Shown here in pieces: positions 23,994 to 34,908 of a stretch of 64,000 bases of DNA (the first letter of the stretch is position 1; the number at the start of each line of letters is the position of its first letter). The notes beneath the pieces were generated by a model. That model was not told the origin of the DNA, did not search any database, and saw only the letters and a list, made by a program, of their open reading frames with translations. Origin of the DNA: Rana temporaria (Eukaryota; Chordata; Amphibia; Anura; Ranidae); NCBI RefSeq assembly GCF_905171775.1, contig NC_053491.1, positions 132,265,983-132,329,982 on the forward strand. Reading direction: 5' to 3'. The position numbers and the translations under genes are program-made.

Positions 23994-25749
23994 AATCTAT
24001 AAATTAAAAACACAGAAATTACAATAATATCAACAAAATATACATAAGTTTATCCAAAAGGTGTGTAGAATACACACCCTCTGGAGTACATAGTGTAACA
24101 TTTAATAGAGGGATTAAGGGTCATGTCTCCTACCTAGGGGCACAATGTCCCAACAGCCCAAACAAGTCCAGAACGACCACAGAGTTGGTGACTCAAACGG
24201 AGGCCAGAAAGAGGTCTGAAGGACATCTATTGATATAATTGGATATCAGTGAAAATAATACAAGAAGTGCTAACTGAAAAAGAAGGGGGGGGAGGGGGGT
24301 GAAGAAGGGGACAGGGTTGGGTACGAGGTGGGAGAGGGGAAGAGAGGGGAAGGAAGGGAGGGGGGGGGGAGTGAGGAAGAAGGGAAAGGCAGGGAACTGT
24401 GAGGGAGAGGAAGAGTAAAAGAACCAGATAGCCAGGGTAGGTGACCCCCTGAACATCACATAGTCAAGGGTGGGGACGAGGGAGATGAGGGAAGAGGAAG
24501 GTTTGGGGGTGACTAAGGAAGTGCATACGGGCTATGATGAACCAGAGCCAGGTGAGCAGTGAGCAATTAGGGTGATCCCAAAAGGTGAAAAATAAATAAA
24601 TGAATAAGTCATAAGGTATACCTAATTACCCGACAGGTAAAAGGGTATCACAGGTGATAATGGGTCCCAGGACCAGAAAAGTCCCAAGCGATGAGACCAA
24701 CAAGATAGTGAGCGTGGACCAGGATAAAGTGAAAAATTCCAAGTGTGTAAGTGAAAAAACATAAGGTTACCAAATCAATGCTGGTCACAGCGCTAACACC
24801 TAGGCGGTTAATAAGAAGGATGAAACATTAGAATGGATAAGCAGCGCCACAGTAAGTATCAGAGGTAAAGGCAGAAAGACTTACTCTAAAGTGCATGGTG
24901 ATGCACTTCTCCTGGGACCCAGGCTCCAATGCAAGGAACCTGGAGAAAACTCCAGGTTTATGTAGGTCAGATGGGACGTGCGTGGGCGTCGGTTGTGGAT
25001 GACGTCACCACAGCGTCACCGCATCGGTAGACGTGCGGATGCATCTGTGGGGATTCACCATCCACACCGACATGTATAGCCACTCAAAGTTAGAGGGCTG
25101 GATAAAATGCTGTGGGGCGGGCCCAGATTGTTGCCGGACGTCAGCACGCTCAGTCGGCGTATGTGCGCATGCGCATCGTGAACTAAGGGCTGATGCCGGT
25201 CTGGAATCTGCCATTAGTGTGGGCATAGCGTGAGAGTGGTGAAAAGACAAACGTGAAGGGGTGGGGCGGAGGGACTAGAACGTCAGAGTCAATTAAACAA
25301 CCATGGTCACTGGGCAAGTCGGGGGAGGAGGGACAATAAGGCTGGAGACATGAACCTGTGTGAAGTAAGGTATAAATGGGTAAACAAAATAGGTAATAAC
25401 AATTGAATATACATGAAAAAAATATAAATCTTTGTACAGGAACAGTAAGGTATTGGTATAGTAATAAGTAGCACCGTAACATACAATGATGCTTGCAACA
25501 AAAACAGAACAATTTGTTTACACAACATGGTCTATTACATAGGGCAATTACCAAGATTACAAGGCAAATGACAGTGAATGATTCAATAACCTGGATGGTC
25601 GAAGAGACCCAAAGGGGCAGACAACAAATCATCCAAAGCTCTAGGGCGTTTATACGGAGGGGGGGGAGAAAAAGCAGACTAAATATGGGAATACAATCCA
25701 GGGTGTGGGTGGCACTGCCATGGCAGTAGACAAAAAGATATTATGGTAA

Positions 25750-26298
25750 TTAAAGGAAGGGTCTAAAAGAGTTAATTTCATTGAGGCCAGGGGGTATAGT
25801 GGCCTGCAATCTTTCGATCCACAGGGTCTCTCGTTGTAGCAGAGCTTTATCTCTGTCTCCACCCCTGGGGTCGATGGGCAATACTTCCAATACCAAGAAT
25901 TTAACTGCACGGGGGTTATACCGATGGTAGAGGCCTATGTGTCGGCCTATTGTGGTAAGTTTGCCGTTAGTAGAGCAATACAGATGGTCCCCTATCCTTT
26001 GTCTTAATTCTCTTATGGTTTTGCCCACATAGAATGCATGACAATCACAAATCATTAAGTAAATGATGACTCCAGTAGTGCCACATTGTGCTGAGAAATG
26101 TGGAGAAAAATGTTCTCCATTCGGGAGTATGTACCGGTGCCTCGAAAAGATCCAGGGGCAACGGGGGCACTGGCCACAGGCTGACGTGCCTCGTGGACCC
26201 GGCGCCACAGATTTGTCAGGTTTGTCATGACTACTTATTAACCGGTCTTTGAGAGAATGTGCTCTACGAAAGACATTTTTCTCCACATTTCTCAGCAC
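25750..26298 (-). pseudogene. Penelope-like GIY-YIG endonuclease fragment, left copy
   Basis: The 182-residue open frame is the C-terminal endonuclease of a Penelope-like element, which nicks target DNA for reverse transcription. A cysteine cluster (C41, C44, C47) precedes the GIY-YIG module, seen as VIIYLM (78-82) and FYVGKT (89-94), with conserved Arg at 97 and 101. The likely catalytic Glu is in LLQRETLWI (E158), and GLNE closes the domain (171-174). The family ends a few residues later, so this C-terminus (SFRPFL) is natural. The first six residues come from the neighbouring inverted copy, so the ATG at 26298 is artificial. The reverse transcriptase expected upstream is missing. Expression is unlikely. 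Confidence 0.85.
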
Positions 26299-26480
26299 AA
26301 TGTGGCACTACTGGAGTCATTTACTTAATGATTTGTGATTGTCATGCATTCTATGTGGGCAAAACCATAAGAGAATTAAGACAAAGAATAGGGGACCATC
26401 TGTATTGCTCTACTAACGACAAACTTACGAGAGACCCTGTGGATCCTTCCTTTAATTACCATAATATCTTTTTGTCTACT
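26268..26480 (+). pseudogene. Penelope-like endonuclease fragment, right copy
   Basis: On the plus strand this repeats the GIY-YIG part of the left copy (GVIYLMICDCHAFYVGKT), then loses about 130 bp after AAACTTAC and more after GTGGATC. The catalytic Glu region is reduced to a few codons. It is clearly non-functional. Confidence 0.8.
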
Positions 26481-27267
26481 GTGCCACCCACACCCTGGAT
26501 TTTATTCCCATATTTAGTCTGCTTTTCCTCCCCCCCCTTTGTTTAAACGCCCTGGAGCTTTGAATGATTTGTTGTCTGCCCCTTCGGGTCTCTTCGACCA
26601 TCCAGGTTATTGAATCATTCACTGTTATTTGCCTTGTAATCTTGGTAATTGCCCTATGTAATAGACCATGTTGTGTAAACAAATTGTTCTGTTTTTGTTG
26701 CAAGCATTGTTGTATGTTACGGTGCTACTTATTACTATACCAATACCTTACTGTTCCTGTACAAAGATTTATGTTTTTTTGCATGTATATTCAATTGTTA
26801 TTACCTATTTTGTTTACCCATTTATACCTTACTTCACACAGGTTCATGTCTCCAGCCTTATTGTCCCTCCTCCCCCGACTTGCCCAGTGACCATGGTTGT
26901 TTAATTGACTCTGACGTTCTAGTCCCTCCACCCCGCCCCTTCACGTTTGTCTTTTCACCACTTTCACGCTATGCCCACACTAATGGCAGATTTCAGACTG
27001 GCATCAGCCCTTAGTTCACGTTGCGCATGCGCGCATACGCCGACTGAGCGTGCTGACGTCCGGCAACAATCTGGGCCCGCCCCACAGCATTTTATCCAGC
27101 CCTCTAACTTTGAGTGGCTATACATGTCGGTGTGGATGGCGAATCCCCACAGACGCATCCGCACGTCTACCGACGTGGTGACGTCATCCACAACCGACGC
27201 CCACGCACGTCCCATCTGACCTACATAAACCTGGAGTTTTCTCCAGGTTCCTTGCATTGGAGCCTGG
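26481..27267 (+). other. Penelope right-arm non-coding sequence
   Basis: Reverse complement of about 24960-25740. The ORFs here are mirror images of those in the left arm and show no domain. Confidence 0.7.
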
Positions 27268-27758
27268 GGCCCCATACACACGGGAGGATTTATCCGCGGA
27301 TACGGTCCAGCGGACCGTTTCCGCGGATAAATCCTCTCGAGGATTTCAGCAGATTTTAATGCGATGGAGTGTACTCACCATCGCATTGAAATCCGCGCCA
27401 AAATCCTCTGGAGATGACGTGTCGCGCCGTCGCCGCGATTATGACGCGGCGATGGGCGCGACGCTATCATATAAGGAATTCCACGCATGCGTTGAATCAT
27501 TGCGACGCATGCGGGGGATCCCTTCGAACGGATGGATTCGGTGAGTCTGTACAGACCAGCGGATCCATCCGTTGGGATGGACTTCAGCAGATGGATATGT
27601 TGTGCATGTCAGCAAATATCCATCTGCTGGAAATCCATCCCAGGGGAGATTTATCCGCGGAAAAAGATCCGCTGGCGTGTACACACCATAGGATCTATCC
27701 GCTGAAACCCATTTGCTGGGATTTATCTGCGGATGGATTCTATGGTGTGTATGGGGCC
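27268..27758. mobile_element. PIF/Harbinger-like MITE in the Penelope right arm
   Basis: GGCCCCATACACACG and its complement terminate the element. TGG is duplicated at 27265-27267 and 27759-27761. The left Penelope arm carries the uninterrupted site (near 24917-24933, minus strand GAGCCTGGGTCCC, a single TGG), which proves both the boundaries and the 3-bp duplication. It is related to 563-1042. Confidence 0.92.
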
Positions 27759-28650
27759 TGGGTCCCAGGAGAAGTGCATCACCATGCACTTTAGAGTAAG
27801 TCTTTCTGCCTTTACCTCTGATACTTACTGTGGCGCTGCTTATACATTCTAATGTTTCATCCTTCTTATTATCCGCCTAGGTGTTAGCGCTGTGACCAGC
27901 ATTGATTTGGTAACCTTATGTTTTTTCACTTACACACTTGGAATTTTTCACTTTATCCTGGTCCATGCTCACTATTTTGTTAGTCTCATCGCTTGGGACA
28001 TTTCTGGTCCTTATTCATTTATTTATTTTTCACCTTTTGGGATCACCCTAATTGCTCACTGCTCACCTGACTCTGGTTCATCATAGCCCGTATGCACTTC
28101 CTTAGTCACCCTCAAACCTTCCTCTTCCCTCATCTCCCTTGTCCCCACCCTTGACTTTGTGATGTTCAGGGGGTCACCTACCATGGCTATCTGGTTCTTT
28201 TACTCTTCCTCTCCCTCACAGTTCCCTGCCTTTCCCTGTTTCCCAATCCCCCTCCCTTTCCCTTCTTCCTCACTTTCTCCCCCCCTCCCTTCCTTTCCCT
28301 CTCTTCCCCTCTCCCACCTCGTACCCAACCCTGTCCCCTTCTTCACCCCCCTCCCCCCCTTCTTTTTCAGTTAGCACTTCTTGTATTATTTTCACTGATA
28401 TCCAATTATATCAATAGATGTCCTTCAGACCTCTTTCTGGCCTCCATTTGAGTCACCAACTCTGTGGTCGTTCTGGACTTGTTTGGGCTGTTGGGACATT
28501 GTGCCCCTAGGTAGGAGACATGACCCTTAATCCCTCTATTAAAGGTTACACTATGTACTCCAGAGGGTGTGTGTTCTACACACCTTTTGGATAAACTTAT
28601 GTATATTTTGTTGATATTATTGTAATTTCTGTGTTTTTAAGTTATAGATT

Positions 28651-28692
28651 GTCTCCTGACGAAGCGATATTAATCGCGAAACTAGTAGAGAC
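28651..28692 (+). ncRNA. Hammerhead-like ribozyme motif, right Penelope copy
   Basis: In order: GTCTC (28651-28655), core CTGACGA (28656-28662), one extra A, stem II GCGAT-ATTA-ATCGC (28664-28677), GAAA (28678-28681), stem III ACTAGT (28681-28686) with no loop, cleavage-site A (28687), and GAGAC (28688-28692), which pairs perfectly with GTCTC. Hammerhead motifs with minimal stem III are known from Penelope-like elements. The palindromic stem III would favour a dimeric fold. The extra A before stem II is in both copies. Confidence 0.6.
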
Positions 28693-29063
28693 TCGAGATT
28701 GTCTATTATGTGACCCCAACTCCTCACCTGAAACTCCCCCCTCTTCGAGGGATTGCACGCTTGGTGATCTGTTTGCCGTCAAGTCTTGTGTATTGTTTTA
28801 TCAATATCTTTTCTGTTTTTAATTCTTGTTTCTTATACTATGTCAATAAATTTTGTTACATTTAAAATCGAGCTATCATTGAAATAAGCTTATCTACTTT
28901 ACCAAGTACCGCTATAGTCCTCCCCGCCCACCTTTACTGTTGGTGTTTCAGGTTTTACGGGGGTTCCCTGAACCCTTCATTTTTTCTTTGAATACTAGGA
29001 TGATGGTACAGCTTTAACTAACTTATATTTTCTAATGCTAGAGGTTCAATTTATTCAGTCAAA

Positions 29064-29630
29064 CCCAAGGCAACATCATCGACCTCATCCCATATGCAAT
29101 TTTTCTGGAGTGTGCCCTGCGAAGAGTGCTGGATCAGGCCGTAGATGAGCATGAAGAGGAAGAGTTGTGCTCACCATCACCACCAGAAGCAGCCTTGTCG
29201 TCATCGATTGCTGGACCTGCGGCAACGCACAGTAAGTGAGTGAGTGAGAAACTTATATAGCGCAGCAACATACGAACTGAATCGCCTCTGGGCGCTTGTT
29301 GTCTTTTTCTCCTTTGTCCTCAAAAGAGATGGGTTTTGATCTTTCTCCTAAAGGCCAAGTGATTCTCCTACAACCGAATGCTGGTTGGTAAAGCGTTCCA
29401 TAGTCTAGGTCCTTGGACCGCAAATCTTCTTTCTGAGAGAGAGGAGTCTGAAGAAGAGGAGTCAGAGGAGGAAGGTGACTTTGAGGAAGTGGAAGACCAA
29501 CCATAGCCGGCATCCCAGGGGGCTTGTTGTCACCTTTCAGGGACCCTTGGTGTTGTACGTGGCTGGGTGGAGGAAGAGACATTCAATGATGTCAGTGAGG
29601 ACAAGGAACGGGACATGGCTAGCTTGGTAT
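29064..29630 (+). pseudogene. hAT transposase fragment, right of the Penelope insertion
   Basis: It continues the fragment at 23548: GGCAACATCATCGACC onwards matches 21690-22050 of the transposase pseudogene, including the acidic Glu-rich stretch. An L2 LINE end (29229-29446) splits it. Stops and frameshifts make it non-coding. Confidence 0.8.
29229..29446 (-). mobile_element. L2-type LINE 3' end
   Basis: On the minus strand it encodes the FAVQGPRLWNALP-like end of an L2 reverse transcriptase ORF, then the AGCGC...TATATAAG 3' tail and a (CACT)n run. The plus-strand left edge is GTGAGTGAGTGAG. It is homologous to the 3' end at 31218-31410. Confidence 0.7.
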
Positions 29631-29726
29631 CCAACCTTGTGTAAATGGGGAGTTTGCGGTTGTGCAAATGGACTGTTTGCAGTTGTTTGCTGTGCGGTAA
29701 ACGGGGAGTTTGGTCTGTCACTGTGA

Positions 29727-29972
29727 ACCCTAACCCTAACCCTGTTACAGACAGGGTTAGGGTTACAGATAGGGTTAGGGTTACAGACAGGGTTAGGGTT
29801 ACAGATAGGGTTAGGGTTACAGACAGGGATAGGGTTAGGGTTACCCTGTCTGTAACCCTAACCCTGTCTGTAACCCTAACCATGTCTGTAACCCTAATCC
29901 TAACCCTATCTGTTACCCTAACCCTAACCCTGTCTGTAACCCTAACCCTAACCCTATCTGTAACCCTAACCC
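29727..29972. repeat. Inverted telomere-like repeat array
   Basis: After two CCCTAA units, 29751-29840 reads in the TTAGGG orientation as an 18-bp unit (GGGTTAGGGTTACAGAYA). From about 29841 to 29972 the same unit reads as CCCTAA. The pieces are therefore head to head. The interspersed ACAGAY shows it is a telomere-derived minisatellite, not a pure telomere. Confidence 0.9.
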
Positions 29973-30119
29973 TTATACTACCTGATCGATACAACATCAT
30001 ACCTGATGTTTTAAAGCATGTTATTCCAATTTATGAATGTTAGGTGATTTATGCCCTTTATGGATTAAAAATGGACTCTGCGACAACTACGTAATTTTCC
30101 ATGGGAGTTTTGCCATGGA

Positions 30120-30330
30120 TCCCCCTCCGGCATGCCACAGTCCAGGTGTTAGTCCCCTTGAAACAACTTTTCCATCACTATTGTGACCAGAAAGAGTCCC
30201 TGTGGGTTTTAAAATTTGCCTGCCCATAGAAGTCTATGGCGGTTCGCCCGGTTCGTCCCGTTCGCGAACATTTGCGGAAGTTCGCGTTCGCCGTTCGCGA
30301 ACCAAAAATTTTAGGTTCGCGACACCACTA
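30120..30330. mobile_element. hAT right terminus with sub-terminal TTCGCGAAC repeats
   Basis: Ends GGTTCGCGACACCACTA. Reversed, it starts TAGTGGTG, the TAGNG form of hAT ends, followed by several GTTCGCGAAC-type palindromes that may be transposase-binding sites. Confidence 0.75.
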
Positions 30331-30789
30331 GTATGCAGTAGTTTGTGCGTTGGGGAAAGCAAAACGAGGTACACAGTGGCCACTGAACTGTGTAAAAAGC
30401 TACCACAATAATGAGTCAACAGAGTCCCCCAGGAAAATGGAAATTTCACAAGCCTTAAAACAATATGCCACATTGTGAACATTACACATGGGAAGTCACA
30501 GAGGTCGTTCCTCCAGGAAAAATTAGTAGTGGGTTAGCCATTTGAAGCTACTGCACAATGGACAATGAATTTTCTGAGAAAGTGGTAGTCCATAATTGTC
30601 AATTGCTGTATAGCACAATTTAACTATTTACTAGACTTACTAGAGAATTCATGGAATAAGTGAAGAGTCCTCATTAAAGAACATTGCTATTATTAAAGTA
30701 GATGTGTTGCCACAAGTATAACATGTTCATTAAATCCCCCCTGTGCACATTGCAATTGTTCTTGTTCCAATCTAAATAGTATTTAGGAA
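30331..30789. other. No recognisable feature
   Basis: It starts with the candidate target duplication GTATGCAG, then AT-rich sequence without supported ORFs. Confidence 0.4.
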
Positions 30790-31415
30790 ATACAATTACA
30801 TGTTGCTGCGCCTACTACGCAGACTTATCCCATTTATCCCTAAGGAAGACGTAGCAGTCGTGATGGGAACAATTGTGAACTCCAGATTGGATTACGCAAA
30901 TGCTCTTTACCTCGGACTCCCAAAGTACCAAATCTCTCGTCTGCAAGTCGTTCAGAATACGGCCGCCAGACTTGTGACTGGGAAAAAAACATGGGAATCA
31001 ATCTCACCTTCACTGAGAACCCTTCACTGGTTGCCAGTAAAGGACAGAATTGCTTTTAAAGCACTCTGTCTGACACATAAGTGCATCCATGGGAAGGCTC
31101 CGCAATATCTTTGCGACAAGATAGAACCCCACAATTCCAATCGCCTTCTGCGATCTACGGGTCAAAACCTGGTCAAGGTACCCAAAGCCAGATACAAATC
31201 CAAAGGAGAAAGAAGGTTTGCATTCCAGGGTCCAAGACTATGGAACGCTTTACCAACCAGCATTCGGTTGGAGGAAAACCACCTGGCCTTCAGAAGACCG
31301 ATTAAAACTCTGCTCTTTTGATGTCAAGAGACAGGAACCATCAAGCGCCCAGAAGCGATTCAGTTCGCATGTGCCGCGCTATATAAGTTTTTCATTCATT
31401 CATTCATTCATGTTA
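30790..31415 (+). mobile_element. 5'-truncated L2-type LINE
   Basis: It holds the last part of the reverse transcriptase ORF (30800-31321) and a 3' tail ending in (ATTC)n at 31393-31410. Severe 5' truncation is usual for LINE copies. Confidence 0.85.
30800..31321 (+). pseudogene. L2 LINE reverse transcriptase C-terminus
   Basis: An open frame of 173 residues matches the conserved C-terminal segment of L2-clade ORF2: NSRLDYANALYLGLP, then LQVVQNTAARLVTG, LHWLPVKDRIAFKAL, and FAFQGPRLWNALP near the end. The catalytic palm (YADD region), endonuclease and everything upstream are missing, so the ATG at 30800 is only an internal Met. The frame is uninterrupted, which suggests a fairly young copy, but this remnant cannot transpose. 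Confidence 0.85.
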
Positions 31416-32090
31416 TTACTGTCAGGACTTGCTTTAGTTCCTCTTCAGGCCTAGGCCAAAATAATTGGTATTTCTATGAAGGATATACAGCCAGTAATGA
31501 AACCTCTACATCCTGCAGTCCTGTAATATTGCAACCCTATATGTGCCTTCTTTGCTATTTTACTTCTACATAAAACACTAACTTGACTAAGCCAAGAATC
31601 ACCTCCCAGCCACCCAGCCAACTGTTATTTTAGAGATAAACCATCAAGCTGTCAGCTTGTTTTCTTATGAATGACAGTGGCTGACAGGTACTACATTTGT
31701 CTGAGAGAGGCTAGCGTAGTAGGTGATAGAAACACAGAAACATAAAAGAGTGACAGCAGAAAAAAGACCAAATGGTTCATCGAGACAGGCACAATTGTTA
31801 ACATTTATACTTTTTTTTTATGTAAACTTTTTTTGTTTTTTTGGGAATGTTTTTGTTAGCTTTTGCATTCATGTTTTTGTAGGGTTGATGTACATTGTTG
31901 AAAATCTGTGCTCTTTTGCAGAAGAAGGAATGGTCTAGGCCCAGTCAAGCTAGTTTATTATGTACATGTAAGGTAATAGAGGAGGCACAGTGCTGCACTG
32001 TTAGAAGGAGAGCTGGCAGTTTGCACGCTCCATCATGCTTATTCTCCTCTGAACTGTCACTCACAATAGTGGAGGGGCCAGCTATCTGAG
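31416..32090. other. No recognisable feature
   Basis: T-rich sequence with short ORFs only. I see no inverted termini. Confidence 0.4.
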
Positions 32091-32396
32091 GCTGCATTTA
32101 CACCTGAGCATTTTCAGCTCATAAAACGCTTGTAAAAGGCCTGAAAAAAAACGCCTAAATAATGGCCAACAAGCACAGTTCCATTCATTTCAATGGCACC
32201 TGTTCACATCTGAGCATTTTTTCACCTGAAGCAAAAAAACTCAAAAATGTCTGAAGTTAAAAGAAAGAACATGCATATAGGCATCTTTCTGCTTTTTACA
32301 TTGGTGACATGTACAAAATCGTGGCAAAATTGTGGCAAAAATGCATTAAAGCGTTGTAAAAACGCACAACTTTGAAATGCTCAGGTGTGAATGCAA
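32091..32396. mobile_element. MITE with GCTGCATTTACACCTGAGC ends
   Basis: The left end GCTGCATTTACACCTGAGCA is inverted relative to TGCTCAGGTGTGAATGCAAC. Repeated AAAACGC words lie inside. The duplication is not clear. Confidence 0.7.
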
Positions 32397-32662
32397 CATT
32401 ATGCTCAAGAACCCTAGCATAGATTTAAATTAAGACATATGCTTTGTGCACTGGGTCCCCTGGGGGATTTACCAATCATTTTATACTTGTGGTGACACTA
32501 CTTCTTTAATGCTGGCCAAAGAAGATGTGCAGAAATGTTACCATAGTGTGACAATTTCTTCTAACATCATTCTTGCACATGAAACATACACTAGGCATTG
32601 TTTCAGTATAAAGGATTTAGATATTTTATCACGGCTGCTCTTTAGAGAACATTCTATGTATT

Positions 32663-33147
32663 TTAGAGCCCATTCACACAGGGGCAACACGACTTCCAGC
32701 ACGACTTTGGGAGGCAACTTGGACACGACTTGAGTATGAATCATCAGGCAACTTACAAGGTAACTTCAAGTTGCCTCCAGGTCAGTACAAGGCAACTTCA
32801 AGTCGCCTCCAGGACAGGAGGCTTTCCAGTGGTCAATCAAACAACAATCAGCTCTGTGGGAGGGAGGGGGAGGGAGGGTTTTGCCTGAGAAATGTATGTT
32901 ATCTTCCTGTATTGTTGCTTCAGTTAAGACAGTGATCCGACTTCTGAGGCAACTTCCATTGAAATGAATGGGTACAAGTTGCCTAGAAGTTGGATTGAAG
33001 TAGTACAGGAACCTTTTATGAAGTCGGAGCGACTTCAGTAGTGTACATTAAAACGGCTCCCATTCACTTCCATTAATTTTCTCGACCGCGCGACTTGGGG
33101 CGAGTTGAAGTCGGATCCCAGGTCGCCCCAGTGTGAACCGACTCTAA
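32663..33147. mobile_element. MITE with TTAGAGCCCATTCACAC ends
   Basis: TTAGAGCCCATTCACAC and GTGTGAACCGACTCTAA are inverted with three mismatches. The interior has many GGCAACTT/AAGTTGCC words. Confidence 0.7.
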
Positions 33148-33149
33148 AG

Positions 33150-34474
33150 GTTAAAGTGGATGAAGTGATAGTAATAAAAATGACAAACCTTGACTAGAAA
33201 TGGCCCATGGTTTGTTTGGAGGTAAAATTAGGAGTGGGACCTTTTTTTTTTAAAAAACTAAGGAGATACAGTATGTGTGAGGGCAATGCACAAGTGGTGT
33301 CAAATGTTCAGCTAAGAAGTGGTCTGCCTCTATGAGTTATTTTTTATTTTTTTTAGCAGGGTGAGAAAATTAAACGAAAAAAGATATCAGCATGTTTTAA
33401 GCAAGCTGGACTTTGGCAGTGATGGATTTGTAAACTTGGATGTGAAACACTTCAGAAAAAATGTACCATTCACAGTGTAGAGTAATTAACATTTTAAATA
33501 TTGTGGTGATGGAAACATGCAGTCAGTGAATGGAATTCCATAAATTATTTTTTTGCTAGATTATTCAGTCAACACATGGTCAAGACAGTACTAAGAAAAA
33601 AGCCCACATGTTGAAGTTGTCTTTAGGGAAGCTTGCAGAAGAGACCTTATACGTGAACAGATTAGTTTTACAGTACTATATTGAATTATTGAGGACAGAC
33701 TAAGGAATTCTTTGGCAATTCTAACACATAGTGAGCTAATGCACAAAGCTATGCACACTACAAAATCCACTGATGAGGGATAGGTGACAGCCAAGGAAAG
33801 CCTTTCTTTGATATAAGCCAACATTTTAAATTGGCAAGAGAGTTTGGCGTTGGAATAACTGACTAAAGCCAAAGACTGCATTTTGTTTCACTATTTATTC
33901 ACTGGTAAAAACTATGCTTTGGCATTACTGAGCCAACATAGTGTTTATATACTGTATTTTACAAAAGTAAGTTTCCATTTACTATTTATATATTTTACAT
34001 ACATTGCATTAAGGAAATAACTAAGCCGTAAAAAAACATAATAAAGATATATTTTTAAAATCACACATTTTACATTAAATCCCAATTCCAGCAAAAACAA
34101 TTAATTTGCTTGGGATATAAAAGGTGTCGGGATGCTGTCCACAATAAAGGCTCACATGCATTGAAACAAAGACCTGGCATTCCTGACATTATTCTAAATG
34201 GTCACATTTGTCTGCGCAAGAAACACGCATGGTTGCATCCAGGATTGGCACCAAATGGCCTTTATAAGAGAGTTAGCTGCCTCTAGAGATTTTCTGATTA
34301 ACCAGACTAATTATGCTCTCCTGTGTATGACTCTGGCCTACCCTCCTGACCACGCTTTGTCATAATGTCTACACCTGGTACCCAACCTTGGCTTTGAACT
34401 GGCTATGCTTCTGGCTTCTATTCTACCTGTAACCTTCTACTTATTGAGGGGGTCTCCAGTCACTGCAGCAATCC
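33150..34474. other. No recognisable feature
   Basis: AT-rich sequence. The short minus-strand ORF at 33591-33881 has no recognisable domain and I do not call it a gene. Confidence 0.4.
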
Positions 34475-34908
34475 TACCGTGTTTCCCCAAAAATAAGACC
34501 GGGTCTTATATTAATTTTGGCAAAAAAAACACACTATGGCTTATTTTTAGGGGATGTCTTATTTATTTACGGTATGTACAAAAAGTTCCACCCCCTGTCC
34601 GCTTAAGAGTCAGCATTGTGAAATTCTGTAATCCCAATTAACCTTAGTTAAAGTCCTTGTAAAATCATGTAATCCATTCTGTAAAAAGATTATATAATAT
34701 CCAGTGTGTCTCCTTGTGTAACTTTATTGTGGAAATACCTTATTTACAGCGCCACTGTTCACTCACGTGACCCGCTGGAGAGAGAAAGGCCGAGATTCCC
34801 ACTGGCGTCAGCCTGCTCTGAGCACTGCAGAGGGAAGGGCTGCTGACGTCAGCCAGGAGGAGAAGAGAAGAGCTCTGATGGGTCACTGAGCACTCAGCGG
34901 CACTGTAA

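Larger units (their letters stand above)
23658..29054. mobile_element. Head-to-head pair of Penelope-like elements
   Basis: Two long arms are reverse complements, 23658-26116 on the minus strand and about 26268-28997 on the plus strand, joined around a 150-bp loop present only in the left copy. Each arm runs from part of the endonuclease gene through a long 3' region to a shared end (AGGGTTCAGGGAACCCC). The pair interrupts a hAT transposase fragment, and TCAGTCAAA is duplicated on both sides (23649-23657, 29055-29063). The right arm has two deletions in the ORF and a Harbinger MITE. A 57-bp unpaired extension (28998-29054) lies at the right. Inverted or tandem partial copies are typical of Penelope-like retroelements. 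No reverse transcriptase is present. Confidence 0.85.
18519..30330 (+). mobile_element. Composite, decayed hAT region (candidate single insertion)
   Basis: The right boundary is a clear hAT terminus, ending CGCGACACCACTA at 30330 (TAGTGGTGTCGCG on the other strand). GTATGCAG follows it (30331-30338) and also occurs at 18511-18518, just before the 5' region of the hAT gene, suggesting an 8-bp target duplication. However, the sequence from 18519 (TATGCATACC...) does not match the right terminus, so the left end may be truncated and the repeat fortuitous. Inside are the transposase pseudogene, a second partial transposase copy, the Penelope insertion and a telomere-like array. Confidence 0.45.

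Noticed and set aside
24193..24459. Pro/Ser-rich ORFs in both Penelope arms (also 28159-28374)
   Set aside because: Translations of a purine-rich GGGGAAGG tract that is mirrored in the arms. No domain and no conserved start.
29530..30043. Open frames of 156 and 132 residues (VRVTDRVRV and TLTLSVTLT)
   Set aside because: They are translations of the telomere-like 18-bp repeat and carry no coding signal.
33591..33881. 96-residue minus-strand ORF as a host gene
   Set aside because: AT-rich, no domain, no splice or codon evidence.
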